Assembly: GCF_003096355.1 (NCBI RefSeq)
Contig: NZ_QEKI01000009.1
Coordinates: 107,943-171,942 of the forward strand
Reading direction: 5' to 3'
Origin: Pontibacter virosus
Lineage (GTDB): Bacteria; Bacteroidota; Bacteroidia; Cytophagales; Hymenobacteraceae
DNA length: 64,000 bases
Each line of letters begins with the position of its first letter. Within the stretch, counting starts at the first letter, position 1. Both the position numbers and the translations under genes were made by a program. The notes under the pieces are model-generated. The model was not told the DNA's origin. It saw nothing but the letters and a program-made list of their open reading frames with translations, and did not search any database. Of the stretch, positions 17,064 to 26,455 are shown one piece after another.

Positions 17064-18434
17064 ATGACTCCTTCTACCTCCTGGGAACGCTTAATTTCTA
17101 AAAAACGATTCGAAACGACCGATAGCAAGTATAGCTCAGACGAGTCGGTGCGCGGTGAATTTCAGCGTGACTATGACCGCATCGTGTTCTCTTCAGCCTT
17201 TCGGAGACTTCAGAACAAGACGCAGGTGATGCCCATGCCTGAAAGTGATTTCGTGCATACACGTCTTACGCATAGTCTGGAAGCATCTGTTGTAGGCCGG
17301 TCGCTGGGCCGAATCGTGGGCAAGAGCATATTGGAGCGCTACCCGAAACTGACAGGAGACAAAAACATACAGGAAGCCGACTTCGGCGATATTGTGGCGG
17401 CAGCCTGTCTGGCGCACGACATCGGTAACCCACCCTTTGGCCACTCCGGCGAAGATGCCATTTCTGCTTACTTTCTGAGTGAGGAGGCGCAACCCTTTCT
17501 GACTAATCTGTCAGAGGCACAAAAGGCAGATCTGCAGCGCTTCGAAGGCAATGCAGCCGGCTTCAGAGTGCTCACCTATACCTACCCGGCGCACTGCAAC
17601 CTGCCTGGCGGCCTGAGCCTGACCTATACCACACTGGCCACGTTTACTAAATATCCGAAAGAGTCACTCCCGGAAATCAAAGGCACAAAAAGCACCAGCG
17701 AAAAAAAGTATGGCTTCTTCCAGACTGAGAAAGCCTGGTTTAATACGATCGCACAGGAACTGGGGCTGCTTAAGAAAGGGCCCGACGATCAGATATTTTA
17801 CCATCGCCATCCATTGGCTTTTCTGGTAGAGGCCGCTGACGATATCTGCTATCGCATCATCGATTTTGAAGATGGTCTGAAGCTCGGCTTGGTGCCGCAT
17901 CAGCAAGGTATAGCGCTGCTGCGCCAGATCCTCGGCGACGCACCTGACCGTGTCTCCAGCCTTACATTTTATGACTGGCGCGAGGAGATTGGCTACCTGC
18001 GTGCCCGCATCATCGGTAAACTCATTCAGGAGACCACCCAGATATTCCTTCAACACGAAGAGGGCATACTGGCAGGAACCTACGACAAGCCGCTCATCAA
18101 CGAGCTCAGCTGCAAACCAGTGCTCGACGAGATCAAAAGCCTGTCCATTGAATTGATTTACCGTAACAAACCTGTGCTGGAAATAGAAGCAGCCGGCTTC
18201 GAAGTGCTCGGCGGCCTGCTGGATGCCTGCATGAAAGCCGCTTTCCGTCAAGACTCCAGACACCACCGCAAAGTAGCCGACCTCATACCGCCCCATTACC
18301 TGCAGTTGCCCGAAGGCTCCTCCGACTACGACCGCATCATCCATATCACCGACTACGTGACCAGCCTCACCGACCAAGCCGCACTCGGACTGTATCGGAA
18401 GATCAAGGGGATAGAGTTGCCGAGGATGTATTGA
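17064..18434 (+). CDS. dgt: Deoxyguanosinetriphosphate triphosphohydrolase
   Basis: A 456-residue HD-domain enzyme that removes triphosphate from dNTPs and so limits nucleotide pools. The conserved HD metal site is visible as RLTHSLEAS (His), ACLAHDIGNPPFGHSGE (His-Asp) and later AADDICYRIIDFEDG. Length and order fit the Dgt family rather than short HD phosphohydrolases. Some Dgt-like enzymes also act in phage defence by dNTP depletion, but the neighbourhood gives no sign of that here. A weak hairpin (18482-18490 with 18507-18515) follows. Confidence 0.93.
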   Translation: MTPSTSWERLISKKRFETTDSKYSSDESVRGEFQRDYDRIVFSSAFRRLQNKTQVMPMPESDFVHTRLTHSLEASVVGRSLGRIVGKSILERYPKLTGDKNIQEADFGDIVAAACLAHDIGNPPFGHSGEDAISAYFLSEEAQPFLTNLSEAQKADLQRFEGNAAGFRVLTYTYPAHCNLPGGLSLTYTTLATFTKYPKESLPEIKGTKSTSEKKYGFFQTEKAWFNTIAQELGLLKKGPDDQIFYHRHPLAFLVEAADDICYRIIDFEDGLKLGLVPHQQGIALLRQILGDAPDRVSSLTFYDWREEIGYLRARIIGKLIQETTQIFLQHEEGILAGTYDKPLINELSCKPVLDEIKSLSIELIYRNKPVLEIEAAGFEVLGGLLDACMKAAFRQDSRHHRKVADLIPPHYLQLPEGSSDYDRIIHITDYVTSLTDQAALGLYRKIKGIELPRMY

Positions 18435-18675
18435 GGATAAAGTGTCAAAAACGCTTTGCTGTTAAATCTTAATTCCCTGATAATAGAGCTCAGTTAAGAG
18501 TGGCTAAGCTCTATTCATTAGCCCTAATTCTCTATTTTATCCGTCATACCATCCTGTTTGTAGAGTAAACATAGGCATTCAGCTATTTGTGGAGAAACCC
18601 TATTGAATTTAGACTAATTTTATAGTTTCTATAACACTAGTTGGGTTATAGATGATCATTCCTAAACCTTTTTTT

Positions 18676-20013
18676 ATGAAACGTAAACTTCTCCTTTGCT
18701 TTATGTGGGTAACGACGGGCTTTGCCGCCTTTGCCCAAACTAAAAGCAATAAGATCGAATTCACGGAATACACACTCCCGAACGGGCTACATGTGATTCT
18801 GCACCAGGACAACTCCACACCAAACGTAGCGGTGTCGGTGCTGTACCATGTGGGCTCTAAAAACGAAGTAAAAGGCCGCACAGGCTTTGCGCACTTTTTT
18901 GAGCACCTGATGTTTGAGGGCACCGAGAACATTGAGCGTGGCCAGTACATGAACATGGTGCAGGCTGCTGGCGGCTCTCTTAATGCCAATACATCATTCG
19001 ACCGCACTTATTATTACGAGCTGTTGCCTTCAAACCAGCTGGCCCTTGGCCTGTGGATGGAAGCCGAGCGTATGGTAGGAGCCAAAGTAGACGAAGTAGG
19101 TGTAGAGACGCAACGCAAAGTAGTGCAGGAAGAGAAGCGTATGCGCGTGGACAACCAGCCTTACGGCACTATCCTGGAGAACACCTTTGGCCTTGCCTAT
19201 ACCGAGCACCCGTATAAAATTACGCCAATCGGAACATTTGAGGACCTGAACAACGCCAAAATCGAGGAGTTCCGCGATTTCTATAAGACGTTCTATGTGC
19301 CGAACAACGCCACGCTTTCTATCGCCGGCGACATTAAGATCGACGAGACAAAGAAGCTGATTGAGCAATATTTCGCGAAGATCCCGAAAGGCACGCAGGA
19401 GATCCCGAGACCAAACATCGTGGAGCCTGCTCAGACCGAAGAGCGTCGCAAAGTGGTGTATGACAACATCCAATTGCCAGCCGTTATTCAGGCGTACCAT
19501 ATCCCGGCACAGGGTACTGAAGACCACTATGCGCTTTCAATGCTGACCACTTTGCTTTCTGGCGGTAAGAGTGCCCGCATGCCAAAGGCCATCGTGGACA
19601 AGCAGCAGAAAGCAGTTGCAGCCCTTTCTATTCCTTTCCCGACAGAAGACCCGGGCTTGTTCCTGACCTATGCCATTGCCAACATGGGCGTGGATGTGAA
19701 GGACCTGGAGGCTGCTGTGGACGCAGAGATCGAACTCGTGAAAAAGGAGCTGATAACTGAGCGTGAGTTTCAGAAACTGCGCAACCAAATGGAAAGCCAG
19801 TTTGTGCAGCAGAACAGCACCGTGGCCGGTCGTGCCGAGAACCTGGCCAACTACCACGTGTACTATGGCGACGCCAACCTGATCAACAACGAGATCGACC
19901 GTTACATGAAGGTAACGAAAGAAGACATCCAGCGCGTGGCTAACAAGTACCTCACCAAGAACAACCGTGTGGTGTTGCACTACCTGCCTAAGTCAGCTCA
20001 ACCTAGCAATTAA
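18676..20013 (+). CDS. M16 zinc peptidase, catalytic subunit
   Basis: A 445-residue secreted peptidase from the ATG at 18676, which begins a signal peptide ending AAFAQ; the frame extends eight codons further upstream to 18652. The inverted zinc motif HFFEH is at residues 73-77, with the distal Glu expected in the following helices. The rest of the fold matches pitrilysin/insulinase half-proteins. The next gene, 10 bases on, is a second M16 protein without the motif, so the two probably form the usual active/inactive heterodimer in the periplasm. Confidence 0.92.
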   Translation: MKRKLLLCFMWVTTGFAAFAQTKSNKIEFTEYTLPNGLHVILHQDNSTPNVAVSVLYHVGSKNEVKGRTGFAHFFEHLMFEGTENIERGQYMNMVQAAGGSLNANTSFDRTYYYELLPSNQLALGLWMEAERMVGAKVDEVGVETQRKVVQEEKRMRVDNQPYGTILENTFGLAYTEHPYKITPIGTFEDLNNAKIEEFRDFYKTFYVPNNATLSIAGDIKIDETKKLIEQYFAKIPKGTQEIPRPNIVEPAQTEERRKVVYDNIQLPAVIQAYHIPAQGTEDHYALSMLTTLLSGGKSARMPKAIVDKQQKAVAALSIPFPTEDPGLFLTYAIANMGVDVKDLEAAVDAEIELVKKELITEREFQKLRNQMESQFVQQNSTVAGRAENLANYHVYYGDANLINNEIDRYMKVTKEDIQRVANKYLTKNNRVVLHYLPKSAQPSN

Positions 20014-20023
20014 TTAGATTATC

Positions 20024-22108
20024 ATGAAGAGAATATATAACATACTCCTTTTGATGCTGGCTCTTACTACGGTAGCGACAGCACAGACAAAACAAACGCC
20101 ACCTCCGGCAGGTCCTGCTCCTAAAATTGAGTTGGGCAAGTATGAGCATTTCACCCTGAAAAACGGTTTGAAGGTATACGTGGTAGAAAACCACAAACTG
20201 CCTGTCGTAAACATGTCGCTGGTGCTGGATCGTGACCCGATTCTGGAAGGCGACAAAGCAGGATACGTAAGTATGGCGGGCCAGATGATGCGCACCGGTA
20301 CCAAAACCCGCAGCAAAGACCAGTTTGACGAGCAGGTGGACTTTATAGGTGCAAACCTTTCGTTCAGCTCGACCGGTTTTGGCGCTTCTTCGCTTAAGAA
20401 GAACCTACCGACACTGCTGGACCTGACGGCTGACGCCCTTTTGAACCCGAACTTCACACAGGAAGAGCTGGACAAAGTGAAAAAGCAGATGCTGGCCAAC
20501 CTGGCTTCAGAAAAGGACAATCCGGACGCTATTGCCGGTAAGATTCGCAACACCCTTCTTTTTGGCAAGAATCATCCGAACGGGGAGTTGATGACAGAGA
20601 AGTCCATTGAAGGTATAACCCTGGCGGATATTCAGAACTACTACAACACGTACTACCGACCGAACATCGGCTACCTGGCCGTAGTGGGTGACATCACACC
20701 GAAAGAAGCGAAAAAGCTACTGAACAAGTCGTTTGGCAAGTGGAAGAAGGGCAACGTACCTAGCCACAACTACGACCTGCCGAAGCACGATGGCAAAACA
20801 CAGGTAGTGATTGTTGACCGCCCAAGCGCCGTGCAAAGTGTGCTTTCGTTCACAAACCCTGTACAAATGAAGCCGGGTGCTGAAGATTATGTAGCAACTC
20901 AGGTAATGAACACCATTCTTGGTGGCGGCAGCACAGCGCGCTTGTTTATGAACCTGCGTGAGAAGAACGGCTATACCTACGGCGCCTATTCTTCGCTTTC
21001 TTCTGACAAGATCCTGGGCCGTTTCAATGCTTCTGCCAGCGTACGCAACGCCGTAACGGACAGTGCCACGGCAGAGTTCATGAAAGAATTCAACGAAATC
21101 AGAACCAAGCAGGTAACGGACAAAGAACTGGCCTATGCCAAAGCCTATATCACAGGTAACTTCGCCCGTGGCCTGGAGAACCCAGGTACTGTGGCCATGT
21201 ATGCCATCTCTACGGCACGCTACAACCTGCCAGCTGGCTATTATGCCAACTATCTGAAGAAAGTTGAGTCTATCACGGCGGCCGATGTGCAGCGTGTGGC
21301 GCAGAAGTACGTACGCCCTGACCAGCTTTACATTCTGGCTGTTGGCAATGCCAAGGACATCGCTGACAAACTCGTTGCTTTCGACAAAGACGACAACAAC
21401 ATTACCTACTTCGACGCGACAGGCGAGAAAGTAGATATGGCAGCTGCCAAAGCTGTACCGACAGATGTGACAGCAGATCAGCTTATCTCAAAGTATATCC
21501 AGGCCATTGGTGGCAAAGCGAACATCGAGAAGGTGAAAGACGTGACGGTGACCATGAACGCGAGCGTGCAGGGCATGGCGCTTACTTTTAAGCAGCAGCA
21601 AAAAGGCGCTGACAAAATGCTGATCCAGATTCTGATGAACAACAGCCCGATGCAGCGCGTGATCATCAACGGTGATAAAGGCAAGATGGAAGCTCCGATG
21701 CAAGGTTTGAATAAAGACATGACCGCCGAGGAGCTTGCTTCTTCTAAAGCGGAGTCTGACATGTTCTCCATGACCCGATTTGAGAAGTTTGGCATTAAGA
21801 CAGCTGTAACCGGTCAGGAGAAAGTGGATGGCGCTGACGCTTACGTAGTAGAGGCTACAGCTACAAGCGGTCAGAAAACACTGCATTACTTTGACAAAGC
21901 TACAGGCTTGCTTTTGAAAGATGTGAAGAGCATGCAAACCCCGCAGGGTGCTATCACGCAGACCAAGAGCTACAAGAACTACAAAGAAGTAGACGGTGTG
22001 AAATACCCGCACGTGATCGAAACTGTTGTTGGTCCTCAGGTAATCAAAGCAGAGGTGCAGAGCGTGGAAGTAAACAAAGGTATCAGCGATGATGCCTTTA
22101 AAATCTAA
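20024..22108 (+). CDS. M16 peptidase-like, non-catalytic subunit with C-terminal extension
   Basis: A 694-residue secreted protein (signal peptide ending TATAQT). The M16 fold spans about residues 40-470, but where HxxEH should be it reads SMAGQMMRTGTK, so it cannot bind zinc there; it retains the segment following GGGSTARLF and the Arg/Tyr-type substrate-binding region expected of the partner subunit. Residues about 495-694 form an extra domain (ISKYIQAIGGKANIEKVKDVTV, then GPQVIKAEVQSVEVN) resembling LolA/lipoprotein-sorting or outer-membrane beta-sheet domains. Codon use and the 10-base gap support cotranscription with the catalytic subunit. Confidence 0.9.
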   Translation: MKRIYNILLLMLALTTVATAQTKQTPPPAGPAPKIELGKYEHFTLKNGLKVYVVENHKLPVVNMSLVLDRDPILEGDKAGYVSMAGQMMRTGTKTRSKDQFDEQVDFIGANLSFSSTGFGASSLKKNLPTLLDLTADALLNPNFTQEELDKVKKQMLANLASEKDNPDAIAGKIRNTLLFGKNHPNGELMTEKSIEGITLADIQNYYNTYYRPNIGYLAVVGDITPKEAKKLLNKSFGKWKKGNVPSHNYDLPKHDGKTQVVIVDRPSAVQSVLSFTNPVQMKPGAEDYVATQVMNTILGGGSTARLFMNLREKNGYTYGAYSSLSSDKILGRFNASASVRNAVTDSATAEFMKEFNEIRTKQVTDKELAYAKAYITGNFARGLENPGTVAMYAISTARYNLPAGYYANYLKKVESITAADVQRVAQKYVRPDQLYILAVGNAKDIADKLVAFDKDDNNITYFDATGEKVDMAAAKAVPTDVTADQLISKYIQAIGGKANIEKVKDVTVTMNASVQGMALTFKQQQKGADKMLIQILMNNSPMQRVIINGDKGKMEAPMQGLNKDMTAEELASSKAESDMFSMTRFEKFGIKTAVTGQEKVDGADAYVVEATATSGQKTLHYFDKATGLLLKDVKSMQTPQGAITQTKSYKNYKEVDGVKYPHVIETVVGPQVIKAEVQSVEVNKGISDDAFKI

Positions 22109-22133
22109 TACCCTTTACCCAATAACCCAAAGC

Positions 22134-22168
22134 AAAGCGGCGTGTCCAGATGGGCGCGCCGCTTTTTT
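22134..22168 (+). terminator. Terminator of the M16 operon
   Basis: A 9-bp stem (AAAGCGGCG at 22134-22142 with CGCCGCTTT at 22157-22165) followed by a T-run. Confidence 0.85.
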
Positions 22169-22174
22169 GTTTAG

Positions 22175-22495
22175 CTATACCTTGCGATAGCCACCGGAGT
22201 AAGGTATAGCAGGTATAAAATTCTGGAAGTACAGGTATTACAAGTTATAGTACCGTGGCAAAAGACCAGTGAATCAGGTATATCAGCACTGAAAATATAG
22301 GTATGGCAAACACAGCAGGTATAGCAAGAAGCTCTAAAACACAGGTATAGTAGAACTCCTCAAGTGCCAGCCTAACGCAATAACTCTAGGTATAGCAGAC
22401 GCTTGAAGAGCAGGTATAGCAGCAACTTCTCTAGGTATAGGCTACCACAATCTTAAACAACAACGAGATGTTTTAAGACAAGCAGTTGCTATACC
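22175..22495. repeat. Cluster of GGTATAG motifs in an intergenic region
   Basis: Non-coding stretch holding exact heptamers at 22175 (complement), 22203, 22318, 22344, 22389, 22413, 22434 and 22489 (complement), plus degenerate copies near 22212, 22233, 22277 and 22300. Spacing is irregular (about 10-70 bases) and intervening sequence is not repeated, so it is not a tandem repeat or CRISPR. It is the densest concentration of the genome-wide motif in the window. Confidence 0.85.
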
Positions 22496-22512
22496 TGCCC
22501 TGACACGGCTCG

Positions 22513-23424
22513 CTAAAACAACTCCCCCTGCCCGGCCTTCACAAACTTTTTGGGTGGCTTGATGTCGAGCCCACATACCTTGTTTAGTTTCTCGATCAGG
22601 TACGTGGCCAGTTCGGGCGAGGTGGTGTTGTCGGGTTCGTGTACGAAGAAGTAGAGTTCTTGCAGTCCGGCATCGAGCCATACCTTGATTCTTGCCACCC
22701 AATCGTCGATGCGGGTATAGTCGGTGGGATGCAGGCCGTTGCCCACAAAGCGTACCATGGCCGTCGGGGTGGTCAGGCGCATGTGCAGTACATCGCGCCG
22801 CCCTGACACGTCCGTCAGCACCGTGCTCACCCGAAACTTCTCCAGCACTTCAAACAGCTCCAGCGAGGCTGCATTGTCTACGAACCAATCGGGGTGGCGC
22901 AGCTCTACGGCCAGCGGCACACTTTCAGGTATGTACTGCACGAATTTTTCTAAGTCTTTGAGCTGATTCGGTCCGAAGTAGGGCGGCAGTTGCAGGAAAG
23001 AACAGCCCAGTTTATCCTCTAATCCGGCGATGGCTTCACAGAATGTGGCTGTCATGTCGAGTGAGCCCACAAGCGGCCCTTCGTGGCTAATGAGTTGCGG
23101 GAACTTGGGACAGAAGGAGAAGCCCTGCGGCACGGAATTTCGCCATCGCTCGATGGTGTCGGGACCCGGTATGTGGTAGTGCGTGCTGTTGAGCTCAATG
23201 GTGTTGAACTGCTTGCCATACCAGAGCAGCGACTCCTTCTCTTTCATACCCGTAGGGTAGTACTCGCCTACCCAGGACTTGTTCACCCAGACTGGCAAGC
23301 CGATGTACACCTTTGGTTTTTTGTACCGTTTGCTATACCTGTTTAACAGCGGCAAGGTATCAGGATGGTCGAGTGGTAATGCGAAGTCAACGCGGCTGAT
23401 ATCGAAGAGTTTTCCAAAGTCCAT
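22513..23424 (-). CDS. DUF72 family protein
   Basis: A 303-residue TIM-barrel protein of the DUF72/YecE family. Typical segments are YIGLPVWVNKSWVGEYYP near the N-terminus, FNTIELNSTHYHIPGPDTIERWRN, and a C-terminal FFVHEPDNTTSPELATYLIEKLN. The family has no firmly established reaction; a metal or phosphate site and nuclease-like roles have been suggested. The gene is alone on the minus strand and its 3' end faces the GGTATAG cluster. Confidence 0.88.
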   Translation of the reverse strand: MDFGKLFDISRVDFALPLDHPDTLPLLNRYSKRYKKPKVYIGLPVWVNKSWVGEYYPTGMKEKESLLWYGKQFNTIELNSTHYHIPGPDTIERWRNSVPQGFSFCPKFPQLISHEGPLVGSLDMTATFCEAIAGLEDKLGCSFLQLPPYFGPNQLKDLEKFVQYIPESVPLAVELRHPDWFVDNAASLELFEVLEKFRVSTVLTDVSGRRDVLHMRLTTPTAMVRFVGNGLHPTDYTRIDDWVARIKVWLDAGLQELYFFVHEPDNTTSPELATYLIEKLNKVCGLDIKPPKKFVKAGQGELF

Positions 23425-23742
23425 GGTACTATGCTTTTATAAAGTATACGCTTTGGCAGAATTTTGGGACCAAACAAAATATGCCACCAAAAGTTCCCGT
23501 TTAAACTCCAGCTATGACTGAAAAGCAAAATATTTTTTCACGATTGGCTAATTAGTTAATCGCTATAGTAATATATGAAAATATGCTCATATAAGCTAAA
23601 AAGAGGCTTTTTGACTTTACAGCACTTATAGCGATTATTTGAGGCAGCGCGTATCCCCCTATAACCAAGGCTGTGATATGGCGTATAAGGCCTCATTTGA
23701 AAATATTTCCGTATCTTTGCGGATTCACCAACCAAAAACTAT
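23425..23742. other. Divergent intergenic region, DUF72 and rlpA
   Basis: AT-rich. It holds the rlpA -7 box and a short AAAAAG/CTTTTT hairpin near 23600. No gene seen. Confidence 0.4.
23712..23719 (+). promoter_or_regulatory. -7 promoter box of rlpA
   Basis: TATCTTTG, a perfect TAnnTTTG, 23 bases before the ATG. A TTTG at 23696 is too close to be a standard -33 element. Confidence 0.55.
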
Positions 23743-24387
23743 ATGAAGAACGATAGAAAGTGCATTCTCTTAACAGTAATCATTTTTCTATTTATCGGAG
23801 TTAGTCAACCAACTTTCGCACAAAGCAACGACAAAACCCAAATTGGTTCTGCCTCCTGGTATGGTAGCAAATACCACGGCAGAAAAACCAGCAGTGGCGA
23901 GCGCTACAACAAAAACGAGATGACCGCCGCGCACAAAACCCTCCCATTCGGCACCATGGTCAAAGTGACCAACCCCGCCACCGACCAATCTGTCATACTC
24001 CGCATCAACGACCGCGGACCTTTTGTGGGCAACCGTATTATTGATGTGTCGGAAGCAGCCGCCCGTAAACTGGGTATGCATTCGGCAGGGGTGGCCAAAG
24101 TAAAGGTAGAGGTGCTGGACAAGAGCGAGGTAGCTGCTGCGACAGCAGATACAAAGCAAGGCGCCATCATCACCCAAACGACAGCCAACCGCCAGCAGGC
24201 TGAAGAGCTCAGCCGCAAGCTCAGGGCTTTCGACAAGCACTTGCCGCTGGAAATAGCCGAGGAGCAGGTAAATGGCCAAAAAGTAGTACTGGTGAAAGCC
24301 GGTAAATTCAACAACAGAAACGAAGCCCAAGCCTTCAACGAGTTACTCGAAGAAGAAGGCCTGGCGGGAAAGGTTAGCGAAGCCTAA
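23743..24387 (+). CDS. rlpA: RlpA-like septal ring lytic transglycosylase
   Basis: A 214-residue secreted protein with a signal peptide ending TFAQ. Residues about 35-120 form the double-psi beta-barrel (GSASWYGSKYHGRKTSSGE, then PFGTMVKVTN and RINDRGPF) seen in RlpA, which cleaves denuded glycan strands. The C-terminus (about 135-212) looks like a SPOR-type domain (VVLVKAGKFNNRNEAQAF) that would direct it to division-site peptidoglycan. It is a single-gene unit with its own promoter box and terminator. Confidence 0.88.
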   Translation: MKNDRKCILLTVIIFLFIGVSQPTFAQSNDKTQIGSASWYGSKYHGRKTSSGERYNKNEMTAAHKTLPFGTMVKVTNPATDQSVILRINDRGPFVGNRIIDVSEAAARKLGMHSAGVAKVKVEVLDKSEVAAATADTKQGAIITQTTANRQQAEELSRKLRAFDKHLPLEIAEEQVNGQKVVLVKAGKFNNRNEAQAFNELLEEEGLAGKVSEA

Positions 24388-24414
24388 ACGACTGATAATT
24401 ACTGATAAGCGAGG

Positions 24415-24446
24415 AGCGGAAGACCAGCATGGTTTTCCGCTTTTTT
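24415..24446 (+). terminator. Terminator of rlpA
   Basis: An 11-bp stem with one wobble (24415-24425 with 24431-24441), four-base-plus loop, followed by a T-run. Confidence 0.85.
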
Positions 24447-24659
24447 GATTTAATAAGGTTTGTGCACCTCCTCTTTAAACCTTTCTCACTGTCTACTTTC
24501 TAATGACAAAGCACTGCTTTTGCAGAGTAATACACCTGCTTCATCTATAAAAACCAGCTATAGGGCTTATAACTTTTGCCTATACTTTGATTTAAGCGTG
24601 CAAATGCCTAAACTTAGTTACCTAAAACTAAACTTCTCTAAACCTTAACTTAAAAGAAC

Positions 24660-26306
24660 TTGAAAAGACGTCATTTTATCGAGCTATCGGCGCTCGGGTT
24701 CGGCGGGCTCATGATGCCTTCCATACCTGTGTTTGGCGATATCATCTCCCCGGAGAGAGCGCTGGAACAGGTAGACCCGGCCCTGAAAAAGCGACTGGCA
24801 GATGTGGCTTTGAACACAGCCAAGTCAAGCGGCGCGTCCTATGCCGACGTGCGCATAGGCCGTTACCTGCAGCAATATGTTTTCACGCGTGAGAAGCAGG
24901 TGCAGAACATTGTAAACGCCGAGTCTTATGGCGTAGGTGTGCGGGTGCTGGCCAACGGCACCTGGGGCTTTTCTGCCACCTCCGACGTGACGGACAAAGG
25001 TATAGCCAAAGCTGCTCAGGAAGCCGTGGCCATTGCCAAGGCCAACGCCAAACTACAGAAAGAGCCGGTAAGGCTTGCCCCTGTGAAAAGCTACGGCGAG
25101 GTAAGCTGGAAAACACCGATCGAGAAAAATGCCTTTGAAGTGCCGATCAATGAGAAAGCCGACCTGCTGTTGGCTGCCAACGCCAAGGCCATGGAGAACG
25201 GAGCCAGCTTCGTGAACTCGGCGCTCTTCCAGGTAAACGAGCAGAAGTATTTTGCTTCTACCGATGGCTCTTACATCGACCAGGACATCCACCGCATCTG
25301 GCCAAACTTTACGGTAACGGCCGTAGACAAAGCCAGCGGCAAGTTCAGGACCCGCGAGGCCCTGAGCGCCCCAATGGGCATGGGCTGGGAGTACATGGTG
25401 CCAAAAGCAAGCGAGAAGATAAAAGGACCCGAAGGCACTGGCCTGATGGGCTACCGCTACGCCTACGACATGCTCGAAGACGCTGCCCTGGCCGCCAAGC
25501 AGGCCAAAGAAAAGTTAACAGCCAAGTCAGTGGCCGCCGGTAAGTACGACCTCATATTGGACCCGAACCACCTCGGCCTGACCATACACGAATCGGTGGG
25601 TCACCCACTGGAGCTCGACCGCGTGCTGGGCTACGAAGCCAACTACGCCGGGACCTCCTTCGCCACCCTCGACAAGTGGAAATCCAAGAACTTTAAATAC
25701 GGCTCCGACAAGGTGCACATCTTCGCCGACAAGACCCAGAAGGGCTCATTGGGCTTAGTAGGTTGGGACGACGAAGGCGTGAAAACCAAGCAGTGGGACC
25801 TGATCAAAGACGGTATACTGGTGAACTACCAGGCTATTCGTGACCAGGCGCACATCATCAACGAGCCGGAGTCGCATGGCTGCTGCTATGCCGACAACTG
25901 GAGCTCGGTGCAGTTCCAGCGCATGCCGAACGTGTCGCTGGCACCGGGCAAGCAGAAGATGAACGTAGATCAGCTCATTTCAGGTGTCGACAAGGGCATC
26001 TACATCGCCGGACGCGGTTCTTACTCGATCGACCAGCAGCGTTACAACTTCCAGTTTGGCGGCACGGCGTTCTATGAGATCAGCAAAGGCAAGATTGTGG
26101 GTATGCTGGAGGACGTAGCCTATCAGAGCAACACGCAAGAGTTCTGGAATTCATGTGCAGGCTCCTGCGACGAGAGTGACTACCGCCTATTCGGTTCGTT
26201 CTTCGATGGCAAAGGCCAACCGAGTCAGGTAAGCGCTGTTTCGCATGGCTCTGCCCATACCCGTTTCAATGGCGTGAACGTGATCAATACAGCTAGAAAA
26301 ATCTAA
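24660..26306 (+). CDS. tldD: TldD-type metalloprotease with Tat-like signal
   Basis: A 548-residue member of the TldD/PmbA (TldE) family, whose heterodimers degrade peptides and mature microcin-type products. The zinc motif HESVGH lies near residue 311 (GLTIHESVGHPLELDRVL). The start is a TTG at 24660: the resulting N-terminus KRRHFIELSALGFGGLMM has twin arginines followed by a hydrophobic stretch and ends PVFGD, matching a Tat signal. That is odd, because the known heterodimer is cytosolic and the partner encoded next has no signal. About 60 residues longer than cytosolic TldD. Confidence 0.88.
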   Translation: MKRRHFIELSALGFGGLMMPSIPVFGDIISPERALEQVDPALKKRLADVALNTAKSSGASYADVRIGRYLQQYVFTREKQVQNIVNAESYGVGVRVLANGTWGFSATSDVTDKGIAKAAQEAVAIAKANAKLQKEPVRLAPVKSYGEVSWKTPIEKNAFEVPINEKADLLLAANAKAMENGASFVNSALFQVNEQKYFASTDGSYIDQDIHRIWPNFTVTAVDKASGKFRTREALSAPMGMGWEYMVPKASEKIKGPEGTGLMGYRYAYDMLEDAALAAKQAKEKLTAKSVAAGKYDLILDPNHLGLTIHESVGHPLELDRVLGYEANYAGTSFATLDKWKSKNFKYGSDKVHIFADKTQKGSLGLVGWDDEGVKTKQWDLIKDGILVNYQAIRDQAHIINEPESHGCCYADNWSSVQFQRMPNVSLAPGKQKMNVDQLISGVDKGIYIAGRGSYSIDQQRYNFQFGGTAFYEISKGKIVGMLEDVAYQSNTQEFWNSCAGSCDESDYRLFGSFFDGKGQPSQVSAVSHGSAHTRFNGVNVINTARKI

Positions 26307-26455
26307 CGATTTTCAGTTAGGAGTTAAAAGTTATGAGTGAAGAGTCTACACATGGACTTTTACTCTGGAAAAGCTTGTAACAGGTATAGAAATCTATGCC
26401 TACTCTCCTTTATCAACTTTTAACTCTAAACTCATAACTCTTAACCAAAGATAAA
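26307..26455. repeat. Degenerate inverted repeat between the TldD and PmbA genes
   Basis: The spacer contains GAGTTAAAAGTTATGAGT on the left and, on the right, ACTCATAACTC and CAACTTTTAACTC, which are its near-complements, with a GGTATAG motif between. Related GAGTT-rich runs occur in other spacers of the window. Confidence 0.5.

Noticed and set aside
17664..18377. 237-codon antisense frame in the dGTPase gene
   Set aside because: No homology-like motif; opposite strand of a certain gene.
22175..22495. CRISPR array
   Set aside because: Repeat units are only 7-8 bases, spacing is irregular, and there are no cas genes.
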